Below, in pieces: positions 33,466 through 43,170 of a stretch of DNA of 43,188 nucleotides. Made by a program: the position numbers and the translations under genes. The notes under the pieces were generated by a model. It made no database searches. It was not told where the DNA came from and saw only the letters and a list, made by a program, of their open reading frames with translations. Within the stretch, counting starts at the first letter, position 1; the number at the start of each line of letters is the position of its first letter. The stretch is taken from contig CAKPVL010000008.1 of NCBI GenBank assembly GCA_934193545.1, forward strand, positions 1 through 43,188. Direction: 5' to 3'. The stretch comes from an uncultured Granulicatella sp. GTDB taxonomy: Bacteria; Bacillota; Bacilli; Lactobacillales; Aerococcaceae.

Positions 33466-35460
33466 TTATAAAGATTTAAATGTATTCACTACATTTTCTA
33501 CAGTGAAGCCTAATGTTTCCATGACTTTATTTCCGTTACCTGATAAACCGAAGCGGTCAATCGTCACAGTAGCACCATCTAAACCAACGTATTGACCCCA
33601 TCCGAAACTTGCGCCCATTTCAACGGCAACACGTTTACGAACATCGCTTGGTAATACTGATTCGCGGTATTCTTTAGGTTGTTCTTCGAATAAGTTCATG
33701 GATGGCATTGAAACAACAGATACATCAATTCCTTCTTCTGCAAGAACTTTTTGCGCTTCAATGGCAAGAGCCACTTCAGAACCTGTCGCAATCAAGATAC
33801 CTTCAGGAGTATCGCATTTTTGTGGGCTAACCACATATGCCCCACGTTTAACCCCTTCATAAGCTAATTCTTGTGAGTGCTCTAGAACTGGTAAGTTTTG
33901 ACGTGAGAATACGAGTACTGATGGACGGTCTTTTGTTTCTACAGCCACTTTCCAAGCAGCAGATACTTCGTTACCGTCAGCAGGACGAATCACGTTTAAG
34001 TTTGGAGTTGCACGGAACGCAGCCAATTGTTCGATTGGTTCATGCGTTGGTCCATCTTCCCCAACTGCAATAGAGTCATGTGTATACACATAGATTGCTG
34101 GTAAGTGAGAAATCGCTGCAACACGCATTGCTGCTTTTAAGTAATCTGCAAATACAAAGAATGTACCTCCGTATACACGGTTACCACCATGAAGAAGCAT
34201 ACCGTTCATCGCAGCTCCCATTGCAAATTCACGAACCCCAAACCAGATATTTCTTCCACCGTAATTTTCGTGTGAGAAGTCGCTGTCTGCTTTATTCATT
34301 GTGTTGTTTGATGATGAAAGGTCCGCAGATCCACCCCAGAGGAATGGAATGTGTTTTCCTAATTCTTGAATCGCAGCTTGGCTTGTTACACGAGAGGCCA
34401 TTGCTGGGCTGCCAAATTCATATGAAGGTAACACTTTTTCTAAGTCGACTTCAATGTTTTCTGCAAAGCTATCTTCGAATTCTTTTGCAAGTTCTGGATA
34501 AGCTTGTTTATAGCCTTCGAATACTTCTTTCCATTCGTTGTAGTCATTTTCACCCGTTTGAACTAATAATTTGTCGAAACGGTGTTGCACTTCTTCTGGC
34601 ACTTCAAATGGGCCAAATTCCCATCCATAGTTTGCTTTTGCTTCTGCAATACCGTCAGGTCCTAAAGGAGCCCCGTGAACTTTATTAGTTCCTTGGTTTG
34701 GAGCACCGTACCCAATAACGGTTTTTACTTCGATAATCGTTGGTTTTTCTTTTTGGCATTGTGCTTCTTCGATAGCTTCAGCGATTTCGTCTAAGTCATT
34801 TCCATCTTCAACACGTAAATAGTTCCAACCTAATCCTTTGAAGCGTTTCTTCACGTCTTCAGTAAATACTTTATTTAAAGGTCCATCTAAACAAATATCG
34901 TTTGAATCGTATAACACGATTAATTTATTTAATTTCAATGTTCCGGCTAGAGATGCTGCCTCATACGAAATACCTTCCATTAAGTCCCCGTCACCACATA
35001 ATACATAAGTGTGGTGGTCAACTACTGGGTAGCCTTCACGGTTGAATTTTGCAGCTAGGTGTGCTTCAGCCATGGCCATCCCAACAGCGTTAGCGAACCC
35101 TTGGCCAAGAGGACCCGTTGTTGCATCTACCCCATCCGTGTCGTGTACTTCAGGGTGTCCTGGTGTTTTACTTCCAAGTTGACGGAAGTTTTTCACATCT
35201 TCAATCGATAAGTCATAACCTGATAAATGCAATAAGGCATATAACATTGCAGATCCATGACCTGCTGATAATACAAAGCGATCGCGATCGACCCAAGTAG
35301 AACGTTTTGGGTTTACTTTCAAATATTTAGACCAAAGTACATAAGCCATTGGTGCCGCACCCATTGGTAGTCCAGGGTGTCCTGAATTCGCAGCTTGAAT
35401 CGCATCCATACTTAGTGTACGAATCGTATTCACTGCAAGTTGATCGGTTTTATCAAACAT
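33466..35460 (-). CDS. tkt: Transketolase
   Basis: A 664-residue thiamine-diphosphate enzyme of the pentose-phosphate pathway that moves two-carbon units between sugar phosphates. Motifs are [31 protein letters not shown], the thiamine-diphosphate site [38 protein letters not shown] and SRQNLPVL. The length is normal. A strong promoter lies upstream. The position downstream of DUF896 and lexA is conserved in many Bacilli. Confidence 0.97.
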   Translation of the reverse strand: MFDKTDQLAVNTIRTLSMDAIQAANSGHPGLPMGAAPMAYVLWSKYLKVNPKRSTWVDRDRFVLSAGHGSAMLYALLHLSGYDLSIEDVKNFRQLGSKTPGHPEVHDTDGVDATTGPLGQGFANAVGMAMAEAHLAAKFNREGYPVVDHHTYVLCGDGDLMEGISYEAASLAGTLKLNKLIVLYDSNDICLDGPLNKVFTEDVKKRFKGLGWNYLRVEDGNDLDEIAEAIEEAQCQKEKPTIIEVKTVIGYGAPNQGTNKVHGAPLGPDGIAEAKANYGWEFGPFEVPEEVQHRFDKLLVQTGENDYNEWKEVFEGYKQAYPELAKEFEDSFAENIEVDLEKVLPSYEFGSPAMASRVTSQAAIQELGKHIPFLWGGSADLSSSNNTMNKADSDFSHENYGGRNIWFGVREFAMGAAMNGMLLHGGNRVYGGTFFVFADYLKAAMRVAAISHLPAIYVYTHDSIAVGEDGPTHEPIEQLAAFRATPNLNVIRPADGNEVSAAWKVAVETKDRPSVLVFSRQNLPVLEHSQELAYEGVKRGAYVVSPQKCDTPEGILIATGSEVALAIEAQKVLAEEGIDVSVVSMPSMNLFEEQPKEYRESVLPSDVRKRVAVEMGASFGWGQYVGLDGATVTIDRFGLSGNGNKVMETLGFTVENVVNTFKSL

Positions 35461-35507
35461 ACAATCACTCCTTAAATATTTTTTCCTTAATCGGAACTTA
35501 CTCTTCT

Positions 35508-35536
35508 ATTTTACTAATCCAAGACTCCTTTTGCAA
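35508..35536 (-). promoter_or_regulatory. tkt promoter
   Basis: Minus-strand TTGCAA (35531-35536), 17-nt spacer, TAAAAT (35508-35513), about 48 nt before the tkt start. Confidence 0.7.
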
Positions 35537-35620
35537 CCGTTATTTTTATGATAAATAAAACATAGTAAACCCTTGCAAAATACATATTTCCTTCACGGGT
35601 TCCACATATTTTTTGTAACC

Positions 35621-35646
35621 AAAAAAGGCTGAAATTTTCAGCCTTC
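35621..35646 (-). terminator. Terminator of the DUF896 gene
   Basis: AAGGCTGAAA (35625-35634) pairs with TTTCAGCCTT. On the minus strand a TTTTTT run follows. Confidence 0.85.
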
Positions 35647-35652
35647 TCTCAT

Positions 35653-35901
35653 CTATTCTGCGTCTCGGTTATGCAATCCTTTTTCTTTTTGAATCGCTTT
35701 TAGTTTATCTGGAGTCACGTCATTTCCTTCTTCATCGACGATTTTTAATCCTTCGATGTGGTTACGCATGCCTCCACGAAATGCTTCTAAATACTCTTGA
35801 CGTAAGAGTTGTTGTTCTTTTTCTTCCGTTGGAGTTAATTTTCCTTCTTTTTTCTTTTTCGCTAATTCATTAATACGGTTTAATTTTTCTTCTGATAACA
35901 T
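35653..35901 (-). CDS. DUF896/YnzC-family protein
   Basis: An 82-residue, highly charged cytoplasmic protein. [30 protein letters not shown] and [13 protein letters not shown] are the DUF896 signatures. Family members such as B. subtilis YnzC lie in SOS-regulated operons next to lexA, as here, but the function is not established. The frame has an ATG at 35910, but AAAGGA is only one base from it. The ATG at 35901 has proper spacing and matches the family N-terminus, so it is chosen. Confidence 0.9.
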   Translation of the reverse strand: MLSEEKLNRINELAKKKKEGKLTPTEEKEQQLLRQEYLEAFRGGMRNHIEGLKIVDEEGNDVTPDKLKAIQKEKGLHNRDAE

Positions 35902-35979
35902 TTTTGTCATTCCTTTCCTTGTCTTCGTCTCCTAGTGTAGCACGAGACAACATTTTTTCCTAAAAATCTGATTAACATA

Positions 35980-35993
35980 CGAACATTTGTTTG
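35980..35993. promoter_or_regulatory. LexA (SOS) box
   Basis: CGAACATTTGTTTG matches the Bacillus-type SOS box CGAAC-N4-GTTCG at all but one position. It lies between the divergent DUF896 and lexA genes and overlaps the lexA promoter (TTGATT, 18 nt, TACACT), so LexA probably controls itself and perhaps DUF896. Confidence 0.85.
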
Positions 35994-36044
35994 ATTTCTG
36001 TTTACAAAGTGTGTTACACTAGTCTCAAAGAAGGAGATGTTCCG

Positions 36045-36668
36045 ATGACAAATTTAAAAGATTCTAGACAATTAGATGTATTACAGTTTATTTATAAAGA
36101 AGTTCAAGAGCACGGTTATCCGCCAACAGTGCGTGAAATTTGTAACGCCGTTCAGCTTTCTTCGACTTCAACCGTTCATGGTCACTTATCAAGACTTGAG
36201 AAAAACGGCTTAATTCAACGTGACCCAAGTAAACCACGTGCAATCGAATTAACGATGGCTGGACTCAAAGCAATCGGCGCTAAATCAACAGCGATTCCAA
36301 TGCTTGGTGTGGTTACAGCCGGTGAACCAATTCTCGCTGTAGAAGAAGCAAGTGACTTCTTCCCTATTCCACCAGACTTGCAAAACGATGCCGATGACTT
36401 ATTCATGCTTCGTATTAAAGGGGACAGTATGATTAATGCTGGGATCTTCGATGGCGATTCTGTCATTGTCCGTAAACAATCAACTGCCTCAAATGGTGAA
36501 ATCGTCATTGCGATGACTGAAGAAGACACTGCAACTTGTAAGAGATTCTATCTTGAAAGCGACCATGTGCGCCTAGAGCCAGAAAACGACACAATGGACC
36601 CTATCATCTTACCGAACTGTACGATTTTAGGAAAAGTGGTTAGCTTATACCGCAGTCGTATTTTCTAA
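36045..36668 (+). CDS. lexA: SOS-response repressor LexA
   Basis: A 207-residue repressor with self-cleaving serine peptidase activity. The N-terminal winged HTH includes [22 protein letters not shown]. The cleavage site is Ala92-Gly93 (VTAGEP). The catalytic pair is Ser128 (GDSMINAG) and Lys166 (TCKRFY). The frame extends to 35991, but that start lies inside the SOS box. The ATG at 36045 has GAAGGAGATG and gives the family length. It is the only plus-strand protein gene in the second half of the window. Confidence 0.97.
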   Translation: MTNLKDSRQLDVLQFIYKEVQEHGYPPTVREICNAVQLSSTSTVHGHLSRLEKNGLIQRDPSKPRAIELTMAGLKAIGAKSTAIPMLGVVTAGEPILAVEEASDFFPIPPDLQNDADDLFMLRIKGDSMINAGIFDGDSVIVRKQSTASNGEIVIAMTEEDTATCKRFYLESDHVRLEPENDTMDPIILPNCTILGKVVSLYRSRIF

Positions 36669-36678
36669 ACCAAACGAA

Positions 36679-36712
36679 AACCTCCGTCCAATCATGGACG
36701 GAGGTTATTTTA
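36679..36712 (+). terminator. Terminator of lexA
   Basis: AACCTCCGTCCA (36679-36690) pairs perfectly with TGGACGGAGGTT (36695-36706), followed by ATTTTATT. It may also stop minus-strand transcription from the EIIA gene. Confidence 0.85.
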
Positions 36713-36717
36713 TTGCA

Positions 36718-37212
36718 TTAAGCTTTTAACGTTACTTTTCCTATTTCTGATTTTCCTTCAACAGCACCTTCTGTAGCTACCACAATAGATTCCACTTTAT
36801 CCATATTCGTAAAGAGAACCATCATCGCTGTATCTTTCCCCGCTTCTTTTAGCGCTTCTAGGTCCACAGTCGATAATACTGTATTTTCATCCACCTTTTG
36901 GCCAACCGTTGCTGTCGTTTCAAAGGGACCTCCTTTTAATTCAACCGTATCGATTCCCATATGAACAAGCACTTCTAATCCACCAGCAGTTTGAATACCA
37001 ACCGCGTGAAGCGTTGGGAATACATTCACGACTTCCCCTTTTACTGGAGAAGTAATCACACCACTTGCTGGAATAACCGCAAATCCGTCTCCCATCATCT
37101 TCCCTGCGAACACTGGATCATTCACTTGTGTAATGGGAACAATTTCTCCGCCTGCTAGTGCAAATACTGGTACTTCTTTTTCTACTTGATTCTTTTTAAA
37201 AAATCCAAACAT
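36718..37212 (-). CDS. PTS glucose-type EIIA (Crr-like)
   Basis: A 164-residue free-standing EIIA of the glucose family. The phosphorylated His84 is in VLVHMGIDTV, the helper His69 is in FPTLHAVG, and SPVKGEVV is the other signature. It can supply phosphate to EIICB proteins that lack their own IIA domain, such as the one encoded upstream (38169-39674). It starts 12 nt after the RpiR gene, so regulator and EIIA are one unit, separated from EIICB by a terminator. Confidence 0.93.
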   Translation of the reverse strand: MFGFFKKNQVEKEVPVFALAGGEIVPITQVNDPVFAGKMMGDGFAVIPASGVITSPVKGEVVNVFPTLHAVGIQTAGGLEVLVHMGIDTVELKGGPFETTATVGQKVDENTVLSTVDLEALKEAGKDTAMMVLFTNMDKVESIVVATEGAVEGKSEIGKVTLKA

Positions 37213-37224
37213 TTTATCGTCTCC

Positions 37225-38040
37225 TTATTCTGGTTGAATGGCATGTAATGTATTTGAGAAAATCGAGCGTTTGCGTTCCTTATCGATTTCCTTGTAGTAA
37301 CTATATAAAATATCGACAATGACAAGTACTGGGAATTGCGGTGTAATTGCCGTTCCTTGTTCTAAGGCGTTCTTCATCGCAATCAGCACTAATTCATCAC
37401 AATCCTGTTGCAGCTCTTCACTCTTCTTAGAAGTAATCAGAACGGTTTTGGCTCCTTGTTGCTTGGCAATATTCACGGCATTCACAACACTCTCATTGGC
37501 CGACACCGTAATTCCAATCACAAGGCAATCCTCATCAACTAACACGCGGTTCATCAGCATCGTATGTAAATCCGTAATCGCCTCGCAAATCATCCCGAGT
37601 CGCATAAAACGAAACTTCATCTCCAGCGCTGCTAGGCCTGAACTTCCTTGACCGTATATATACACGCGTTTGGCCTTGCTGAGCATGTCGCACACATGAA
37701 TCAGCTGTGCTTCATTGATGAGCGAGAAGGATTTGGTTAAGAGGTCTGCATAATCGTCTAACACAATTTTGGTTAAATCATTATGCAAGTTGCTCTCTTC
37801 TTGCTTTCCTTTTTGATAATCATAAATAAACTGTCTGTATCCTTTATAGCCACACTTTTGAGCAAATCGTGTTAAGGATGGAATCGATACGAATAATCGC
37901 TTGGACACTTCTTGCGCGGATAACGATTCATTTTCTGGAATCACACCCAAGAAATATTTCGCAATCGTTTTTTCAATCGGCGTCAAAGTATCATAAATCG
38001 ATTCGATCATCGGTGCTACTTTTTTCTCAAATGACAACAT
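37225..38040 (-). CDS. RpiR/MurR-family transcriptional regulator
   Basis: A 271-residue regulator. The HTH_6 domain (about 1-77) includes ESLSAQEVSKRLFVSIPSL, and the SIS domain (about 105-235) includes VYIYGQGSSGLAALE and GITVSANESVVNA. It lies inside the amino-sugar PTS set and probably senses GlcNAc-6-P or ManNAc-6-P. It has its own extended -10 promoter (TGCTATAAT) and the ribosome site AAGGGGAAAA. It differs clearly from the RpiR protein at 15947-16819. Confidence 0.88.
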   Translation of the reverse strand: MLSFEKKVAPMIESIYDTLTPIEKTIAKYFLGVIPENESLSAQEVSKRLFVSIPSLTRFAQKCGYKGYRQFIYDYQKGKQEESNLHNDLTKIVLDDYADLLTKSFSLINEAQLIHVCDMLSKAKRVYIYGQGSSGLAALEMKFRFMRLGMICEAITDLHTMLMNRVLVDEDCLVIGITVSANESVVNAVNIAKQQGAKTVLITSKKSEELQQDCDELVLIAMKNALEQGTAITPQFPVLVIVDILYSYYKEIDKERKRSIFSNTLHAIQPE

Positions 38041-38069
38041 AACCTTTTCCCCTTTGCATTGCTAGCTTC

Positions 38070-38078
38070 ATTATAGCA
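38070..38078 (-). promoter_or_regulatory. Extended -10 promoter of the RpiR-EIIA unit
   Basis: Minus-strand TGCTATAAT: a perfect TATAAT (38070-38075) preceded by the TGn extension. No good -35 box is seen. Confidence 0.55.
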
Positions 38079-38109
38079 CAGGTTCCGGGAAAGATTTTGC
38101 CTTTTTTCA

Positions 38110-38149
38110 AAAAATAAAAGATGGACTAATCTTTAAGACCAGTCCATCT
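38110..38149 (-). terminator. Terminator after EIICB
   Basis: AGATGGACT (38119-38127) pairs with AGTCCATCT (38141-38149). On the minus strand TTTTATTTTTT follows. It divides nanE-EIICB from RpiR-EIIA. Confidence 0.8.
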
Positions 38150-38168
38150 CAAAAGGTGTTTTTACTGA

Positions 38169-39674
38169 CTAGTCGTCTACACCTAAAATTTCGTTAATAT
38201 TGTTCTTATAAAGGATTGCTTTCGCACCGTAAATGGCTTGAATACCACCTTTAACTTCTAAGACATCTACAGCACCGATATCTTTCAACGTTCCTTTATT
38301 GACTTTTTCAACATCTTTAACAGCTACACGTAAACGAGTGATACAAGCATCCACGTCTTCGATATTTTCTGCTCCACCTAGAGCTTCGATAATACGAACA
38401 CTATCTTGTTTCAAGCTGTCGCGTGTTTCAACAACTGGTTTATCATCTGATAATAAATCATCTTCAATACGTCCTGGAGTTGCTACATTGAATTGAGTGA
38501 TGAACCATCTGAATACAACATAGTATAGACCACTCCAGATTAAACCAAATGGAATTTGTAATAACCAGTTTGTCTTATCGTTACCTTGTAATACCCCGAA
38601 TAATGTGAAGTCGATAACCCCACCAGAGAATGTATTACCAATAGAGATATTTAGAATATCTGCAATGAAGAAACTTACCCCATCAAGGAATGCGTGAACA
38701 ACATATAATACTGGACTTACGAATAAGAACATGAATTCGATTGGTTCTGTAATACCAGTGATAAATGAAGTTAATGCAACCCCTAAGAATAAACCAGCGT
38801 ATTTTTTACGACGATCTTTTGGCACACAGTGATACATTGCTAAGCAGGCAGCTGGAAGACCGAACATCATTGTTGAGAAACGACCAGCGAAGAAACGAGT
38901 TCCTTCAGTAAATAAACCTACGTGGTTAGGATCTGCTAATTGTGCAAAGAAGATTTTTTGTGCCCCAGCGACTGTTTGACCAGCTACGACTTCAACCCCA
39001 CCTAGTTCAGTAAACCAGAACATTGGATAAATCATATGGTGTAATCCGACTGCACCACATAAACGCATTAAGAATCCATATAAGAATGTACCAATAGGAC
39101 CCGCTTGTGAGATATATCCACCAGTTGAAACTAATAATTGTTGGAATGGTGGCCATACTACGAAGAAGATAGCCCCAACAAAGATAGCTGCAAATGAAGT
39201 TACGATTGGTACAAAACGGCTACCACCGAAGAATCCAAGAACTTGTGGTAATTGAATATTGTTGTAGCGGTTATGCAACCAAACTGCAATTGCCCCTACT
39301 ACGAGAGCTCCGATAACCCCAGTATCAATAGAAGCATCTTTACCCATATATAATCCTACAAGAGCTTTGATAGTTGCAGTCATTACTAAGTAACCAGTTA
39401 CCCCAGCAAGTGCTGCAGTCCCTTTGTCACGTTTTGCTAGACCGATACATAAGCCCACACAGAGAAGAAGTGAAAGGTTTGCAAAGACAACTTCCCCTGC
39501 TTGGCTCATTACTTTAAAAATTGCTTGTAATACTTCGTTATTTAATACAGGATATGTTGCCACAGTTACCGGGTTGGATAAAGCTCCACCAATCCCTAAT
39601 AACAAACCTGCTGCCGGTAAAATGGCAATCGGCAACATAAAGGCCTTCCCAATTTTTTGTAAAAATTTAAACAT
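38169..39674 (-). CDS. PTS EIICB, glucose/amino-sugar family (probable ManNAc)
   Basis: A 501-residue fusion with an N-terminal IIC membrane channel (about 1-400) and a C-terminal IIB domain with the phosphorylated Cys444 in DACITRLR. MLPIAILPAAGLLLGIGGAL, LHHMIYPMFW and GITEPIEFMFLFVSP are family hallmarks. It has no IIA domain, so the EIIA at 36718-37212 is the likely donor. It lies 34 nt after nanE, with the site AGGGGGAAA. That context points to N-acetylmannosamine import as ManNAc-6-phosphate. Glucosamine, GlcNAc or another hexose remain possible. Confidence 0.85.
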   Translation of the reverse strand: MFKFLQKIGKAFMLPIAILPAAGLLLGIGGALSNPVTVATYPVLNNEVLQAIFKVMSQAGEVVFANLSLLLCVGLCIGLAKRDKGTAALAGVTGYLVMTATIKALVGLYMGKDASIDTGVIGALVVGAIAVWLHNRYNNIQLPQVLGFFGGSRFVPIVTSFAAIFVGAIFFVVWPPFQQLLVSTGGYISQAGPIGTFLYGFLMRLCGAVGLHHMIYPMFWFTELGGVEVVAGQTVAGAQKIFFAQLADPNHVGLFTEGTRFFAGRFSTMMFGLPAACLAMYHCVPKDRRKKYAGLFLGVALTSFITGITEPIEFMFLFVSPVLYVVHAFLDGVSFFIADILNISIGNTFSGGVIDFTLFGVLQGNDKTNWLLQIPFGLIWSGLYYVVFRWFITQFNVATPGRIEDDLLSDDKPVVETRDSLKQDSVRIIEALGGAENIEDVDACITRLRVAVKDVEKVNKGTLKDIGAVDVLEVKGGIQAIYGAKAILYKNNINEILGVDD

Positions 39675-39708
39675 ATGGTTTTCCCCCTTAACTATAAATC
39701 AGTGATGT

Positions 39709-40395
39709 TTAATCTTTTCCTACTTGTTGAATCGCATCAACAAATTTTTTTGTGATGAGTTGTGGACGAGTAATCGCTGAACCGACAACGACACTATACG
39801 CACCTAACTCAAGCACACGTTTCACCTTTTCAGGTGTATCGATATTGCCTTCTGCAATAAGTGGATGTTTGATTCGTTCTAACACTGTTCTCAAGATTTC
39901 AAAGTCATTTGCTTCAATTTTGTCGCCTTTACTTTGTTTGGTGTACCCTACTAAAGTACTTCCGATAAAATCAAAACCAAGTTCATCAGCATGAATCATT
40001 TCGTCTACTGTCGAACAGTCTGCCATCAATAATTGATCTGGATATTTTGCTCTAATTTCATGATAGAAATCATCAAGCGTTTGTCCATTTGGTCGAGTCG
40101 ATGTAGTAGCATCCAGAGCAATAATCTCTGGTTTCACCGTCATCAATTCGTCAATTTCTTTCATCGTAGCGGTAATAAAGACGTCGGCATCATCATAATC
40201 ACGTTTAATAATTCCAATAACTGGTAAATCGACAGCCTCTTTAATCGCTTTGATGTCAATCACTGAATTGGCACGAATTCCTTTTGCTCCTCCTTCCTGT
40301 GCAGCAACTGCCATACGAGCCATAATATAATCACTATGTAATGGTTCATGCGGCAATGCTTGGCATGATACAATTAATTGACCTTGTAATCTCAT
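39709..40395 (-). CDS. nanE: N-acetylmannosamine-6-phosphate 2-epimerase
   Basis: A 228-residue TIM-barrel enzyme that converts ManNAc-6-P to GlcNAc-6-P, the step joining sialic acid or ManNAc breakdown to amino-sugar metabolism. The N-terminal LIVSCQALPHEPLHS, GAKGIRANS, VIGIIKRDY (catalytic Lys), ADCSTVDE and IAEGNI are the expected motifs. No sialic acid lyase or ManNAc kinase is nearby, so the PTS next door probably supplies ManNAc-6-P directly. The ribosome site is AGAAGGAGG. A strong promoter precedes it. Confidence 0.95.
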   Translation of the reverse strand: MRLQGQLIVSCQALPHEPLHSDYIMARMAVAAQEGGAKGIRANSVIDIKAIKEAVDLPVIGIIKRDYDDADVFITATMKEIDELMTVKPEIIALDATTSTRPNGQTLDDFYHEIRAKYPDQLLMADCSTVDEMIHADELGFDFIGSTLVGYTKQSKGDKIEANDFEILRTVLERIKHPLIAEGNIDTPEKVKRVLELGAYSVVVGSAITRPQLITKKFVDAIQQVGKD

Positions 40396-40435
40396 AAACA
40401 GCCTCCTTCTATTTTAGTAAAACCCTTACATTTTT

Positions 40436-40464
40436 AGTATACTCACCTTAGAAAACATTTTCAA
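40436..40464 (-). promoter_or_regulatory. nanE promoter with possible catabolite-control site
   Basis: Minus-strand TTGAAA (40459-40464), 17-nt spacer, TATACT (40436-40441). TGAAAATGTTTTCT (40450-40463) overlaps the -35 box and resembles a CcpA cre site with two mismatches. The cre call is weak. Confidence 0.65.
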
Positions 40465-40546
40465 TATTACGTTTATTTTTAGTAACTACTTTCAGAATCA
40501 GGTACAAATCACTGAACTATCACACTTTTATAGAAATTACTTTCAT

Positions 40547-40583
40547 CAAAAAAGCCAATCTTGTAAGAACAAGATTGGCTTTT
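40547..40583 (-). terminator. Terminator of the liaFSR operon
   Basis: AAGCCAATCTTG (40552-40563) pairs perfectly with CAAGATTGGCTT (40570-40581). On the minus strand a TTTTTT run follows. Confidence 0.9.
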
Positions 40584-40585
40584 CG

Positions 40586-41221
40586 TTACATTTTTATCAG
40601 TTGATGCTTGAACGCATAAATCGTTGCTTGCGTTCTGTCCTCTACTCCTAATTTTGAGAGAATATTCGATACGTGCGTCTTCACAGTCTTCAGCGTGATA
40701 AACAACTCATCTGCAATTTCTTGGTTGGATTTTCCTTGTGCGATTAAGAGTAACACTTCTAATTCACGCTGCGTTAAATCTTCGTGTAAGAAATGCTGTT
40801 GCTTCATCTGAATACGATTCACGAGTTTATCTGTGACTTGTGGCTCAAACACACCATCTCCATTATACGTATCTCGGATGGCTTTTGCGATTTGAGAAGC
40901 AGAAGCTGTTTTTAAGATATAGCTCTTTGCTCCGGCATTGATGGCTGGAAAGACTTTCTCATCATCAATAAAGCTCGTTAAGATGATAATTTTCGCTTCT
41001 GGCCACTTTTCAAGAATTTCCTTTGTCGCCTCAATGCCATCCATCTCAGGCATCACAAGGTCCATCAGAATAATATCTGGTTTTAAGGACAGTGCTTTTT
41101 CTACACCTTCTCGGCCATTTTTGGCTTCATCCATCACTTCGATGTCATCTTGCATCGATAGATACGAAGAAACGCCTAGTCGTACCATTTCGTGATCGTC
41201 TACTAGTAATACATTAATCAT
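40586..41221 (-). CDS. liaR: Response regulator of the LiaR/VraR type
   Basis: A 211-residue NarL/FixJ response regulator. The receiver domain has acidic Asp8/Asp9 and the phosphorylated Asp54 (ILMDLVMP). The C-terminal LuxR-type HTH includes [21 protein letters not shown]. It is the output of the cell-envelope stress system whose kinase is the adjacent liaS. Its start overlaps the liaS stop as ATGA. Confidence 0.93.
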   Translation of the reverse strand: MINVLLVDDHEMVRLGVSSYLSMQDDIEVMDEAKNGREGVEKALSLKPDIILMDLVMPEMDGIEATKEILEKWPEAKIIILTSFIDDEKVFPAINAGAKSYILKTASASQIAKAIRDTYNGDGVFEPQVTDKLVNRIQMKQQHFLHEDLTQRELEVLLLIAQGKSNQEIADELFITLKTVKTHVSNILSKLGVEDRTQATIYAFKHQLIKM

Positions 41222-42282
41222 TGTTCATCCTCCATGTGACGACTGAGCGGAATCTTGATTTCAATTGTCGTTCCTTGATTTGGGAAGCTGACAATTCTCA
41301 CCTGTCCACCGAGCCCTTGCACTCTTTCTTTCATATTATTAATTCCATAGCTTCCTGGAAGAATTTCCTCGCTATTAAATCCAACCCCATTATCCTCTAT
41401 CTTAAAGAGAACCGTGGAGTCTAGTTGTCGTAAATACACTTCTAAAGTTGTTGCGTGTGAATGACGCAATGTATTCGATAGAAGTTCTTGGGCAATTCTG
41501 AAGAGATGGTCTTCGACGCCTTCAGGAAGTTTCACGTCTTCGATATCCCAATGAATCTTCATTTGTACTTTCGTTTGTAATTCGATGAGTAATCCTTCGA
41601 TACCAGATTTCAACGATTTACTTTCTAGTGAAATTGGGCGTAAGTGAAGAAGCAATGCGCGCATCTCTGATTGTGCTTGAGAGAGAACATGTTCAATCAT
41701 CTTCAATTGTTTTTGTTCTTTTTCATCAAACTTATCTGCACGTTCGTTTAAGGCGGAAATCATCATCATCGCCGCAAAGAGCTGCTGGCTCACAGAATCA
41801 TGTAATTCGCGAGCGATACGGCGTCTCTCTTCTTGAATGACTTGTTCTTTTGTCTCAGTCCCTAAGAACTGTGGTTTGCTTCCTAATTGCTGTACTTCTA
41901 ATGATAATTTTTCTAATCGTTCTGAAAGTGCAGCTGTTTGTTCGTAGAAATCATTTAAGTCTACAACTGTTGCTTCCATAATCCAATTTGGGCTATCTTC
42001 TTCTTTTACAAGTCTATGCTTGGCCTTTTGAATCATGAGTAACTGCTCACCGATTTTACGCTCAGCTTGACGATTTAAAATCAACATCGCGGCAGCTGTC
42101 ACAAAACCAAAGAATAAAATCAATAATAGAAAGAGTGTAATCGTCCCAAGAATCTCTTGAATACTTAATGTCTCTACTATTTCATAGCGAATCCATCTGC
42201 GGAATAGGAATAGGAAAACGGTACTAACAAAGCTGTACACTGCTGAATAAAGCATCCAGCTTTTAACGAGGCGTTGCTTCAT
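41218..42282 (-). CDS. liaS: Sensor histidine kinase of the LiaS/VraS type
   Basis: A 354-residue kinase. Two membrane segments (about 11-28 and 44-70) with a very short outside loop make it an intramembrane-sensing kinase. A HAMP-like linker and coiled coil follow. HisKA_3 carries the phosphorylated His161 ([14 protein letters not shown]). The HATPase_c domain shows the N box ([13 protein letters not shown]) and DNGVGF. It overlaps liaF and liaR by 4 nt on each side. In Firmicutes it responds to lipid-II-binding antibiotics and other envelope damage. Confidence 0.94.
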   Translation of the reverse strand: MKQRLVKSWMLYSAVYSFVSTVFLFLFRRWIRYEIVETLSIQEILGTITLFLLLILFFGFVTAAAMLILNRQAERKIGEQLLMIQKAKHRLVKEEDSPNWIMEATVVDLNDFYEQTAALSERLEKLSLEVQQLGSKPQFLGTETKEQVIQEERRRIARELHDSVSQQLFAAMMMISALNERADKFDEKEQKQLKMIEHVLSQAQSEMRALLLHLRPISLESKSLKSGIEGLLIELQTKVQMKIHWDIEDVKLPEGVEDHLFRIAQELLSNTLRHSHATTLEVYLRQLDSTVLFKIEDNGVGFNSEEILPGSYGINNMKERVQGLGGQVRIVSFPNQGTTIEIKIPLSRHMEDEQ

Positions 42283-43013
42283 GCTTCAATCACCTCAATT
42301 TTCCCAGCGACAATCGTTGTATAAATCTTAATCTTCTTCGTGCTACGATTGTATCCTGAACTATATAACTGAATGGATTCATTACTTAATGCGTATGTTT
42401 GGCCTTCAAATTCCACTTGTCCACCGAATGCATGATGATGAATCATCACACCGACTCCGTACGGCACTAGAATTCGAACACGACCAAATCCTTTTCGAAT
42501 GACGATCACATTTTCCTTGGCAGGAAGAATCGTATTTCCTAAGTCGATAATGGTATCTCCTACAAGCTGTCCTGCATTGATATCATTCCATTCATATGGT
42601 TCGTTCCCCACTTCTTGATTTCCAAACCAATCATAGCGATGGATTTCTCCAGGTGACGGTGTATCTTCGTGAGATTCAACGAAAATATATTCTTGTCGGC
42701 CCTTTTTCGAAAACATTCCTGATAAAGAAGCAACCGAGAAATTATCTTTAGTAAAGAATAACAGGAGCAATGCCCCAATCATCCCTAGCCAAATACCCGC
42801 AGTAGATAGAAGCGGTAAAATGATAAAGAGTGCCCCAAAGCACATTCCACTATTTCTTAAAAATTTAACACGTCGAAAAACAATAAAACTGAACATTGTA
42901 ATAGCGACCCCAATTGAAAAGAAGATGAAGAGGCCCAATTTTGAAGTCATTTCAATAGCGGAGACAATCACTCCCATTAATAGTACAATTAGTATTCGTT
43001 TCAGTTTATTCAT
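42279..43013 (-). CDS. liaF: LiaF-type membrane inhibitor of the Lia stress system
   Basis: A 244-residue protein with four hydrophobic segments in the first 90 residues and a C-terminal soluble DUF2154 (LiaF-like) domain (NVIVIRKGFGRVRILVPYGV, then IHHHAFGG). LiaF proteins hold LiaS inactive until envelope stress. The frame extends to 43070, but the ATG at 43013 has the strong site CGGAGGTGAGAAG and is chosen. A TATACT box is about 20 nt upstream. The conserved order liaF-liaS-liaR supports all three calls. No liaIH-like target genes are seen. Confidence 0.92.
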   Translation of the reverse strand: MNKLKRILIVLLMGVIVSAIEMTSKLGLFIFFSIGVAITMFSFIVFRRVKFLRNSGMCFGALFIILPLLSTAGIWLGMIGALLLLFFTKDNFSVASLSGMFSKKGRQEYIFVESHEDTPSPGEIHRYDWFGNQEVGNEPYEWNDINAGQLVGDTIIDLGNTILPAKENVIVIRKGFGRVRILVPYGVGVMIHHHAFGGQVEFEGQTYALSNESIQLYSSGYNRSTKKIKIYTTIVAGKIEVIEA

Positions 43014-43127
43014 CTTCTCACCTCCGTTACAGGTATTAGTATACCATCTTCTCACGTTCAATCCTATCATGAATCAAAAATGAATCCATCAGACTTAAGG
43101 ATGAAATTAAACGGTTCTATAATTTTT

Positions 43128-43156
43128 AGGGTTGATGGAGATTTTCCACCAACCCT
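43128..43156. terminator. Hairpin upstream of liaF
   Basis: AGGGTTGATGGA (43128-43139) pairs with TCCACCAACCCT (43145-43156) with one mismatch. ATTTT follows on the plus strand, but no plus-strand gene precedes it. It may instead be a regulatory hairpin. Confidence 0.4.
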
Positions 43157-43170
43157 ATTTTAGTGTATAC

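Noticed and set aside
34080..34688. 202-codon plus-strand frame inside tkt
   Set aside because: It is an antisense shadow of transketolase with low-complexity Leu/Arg/His composition and no ribosome site.
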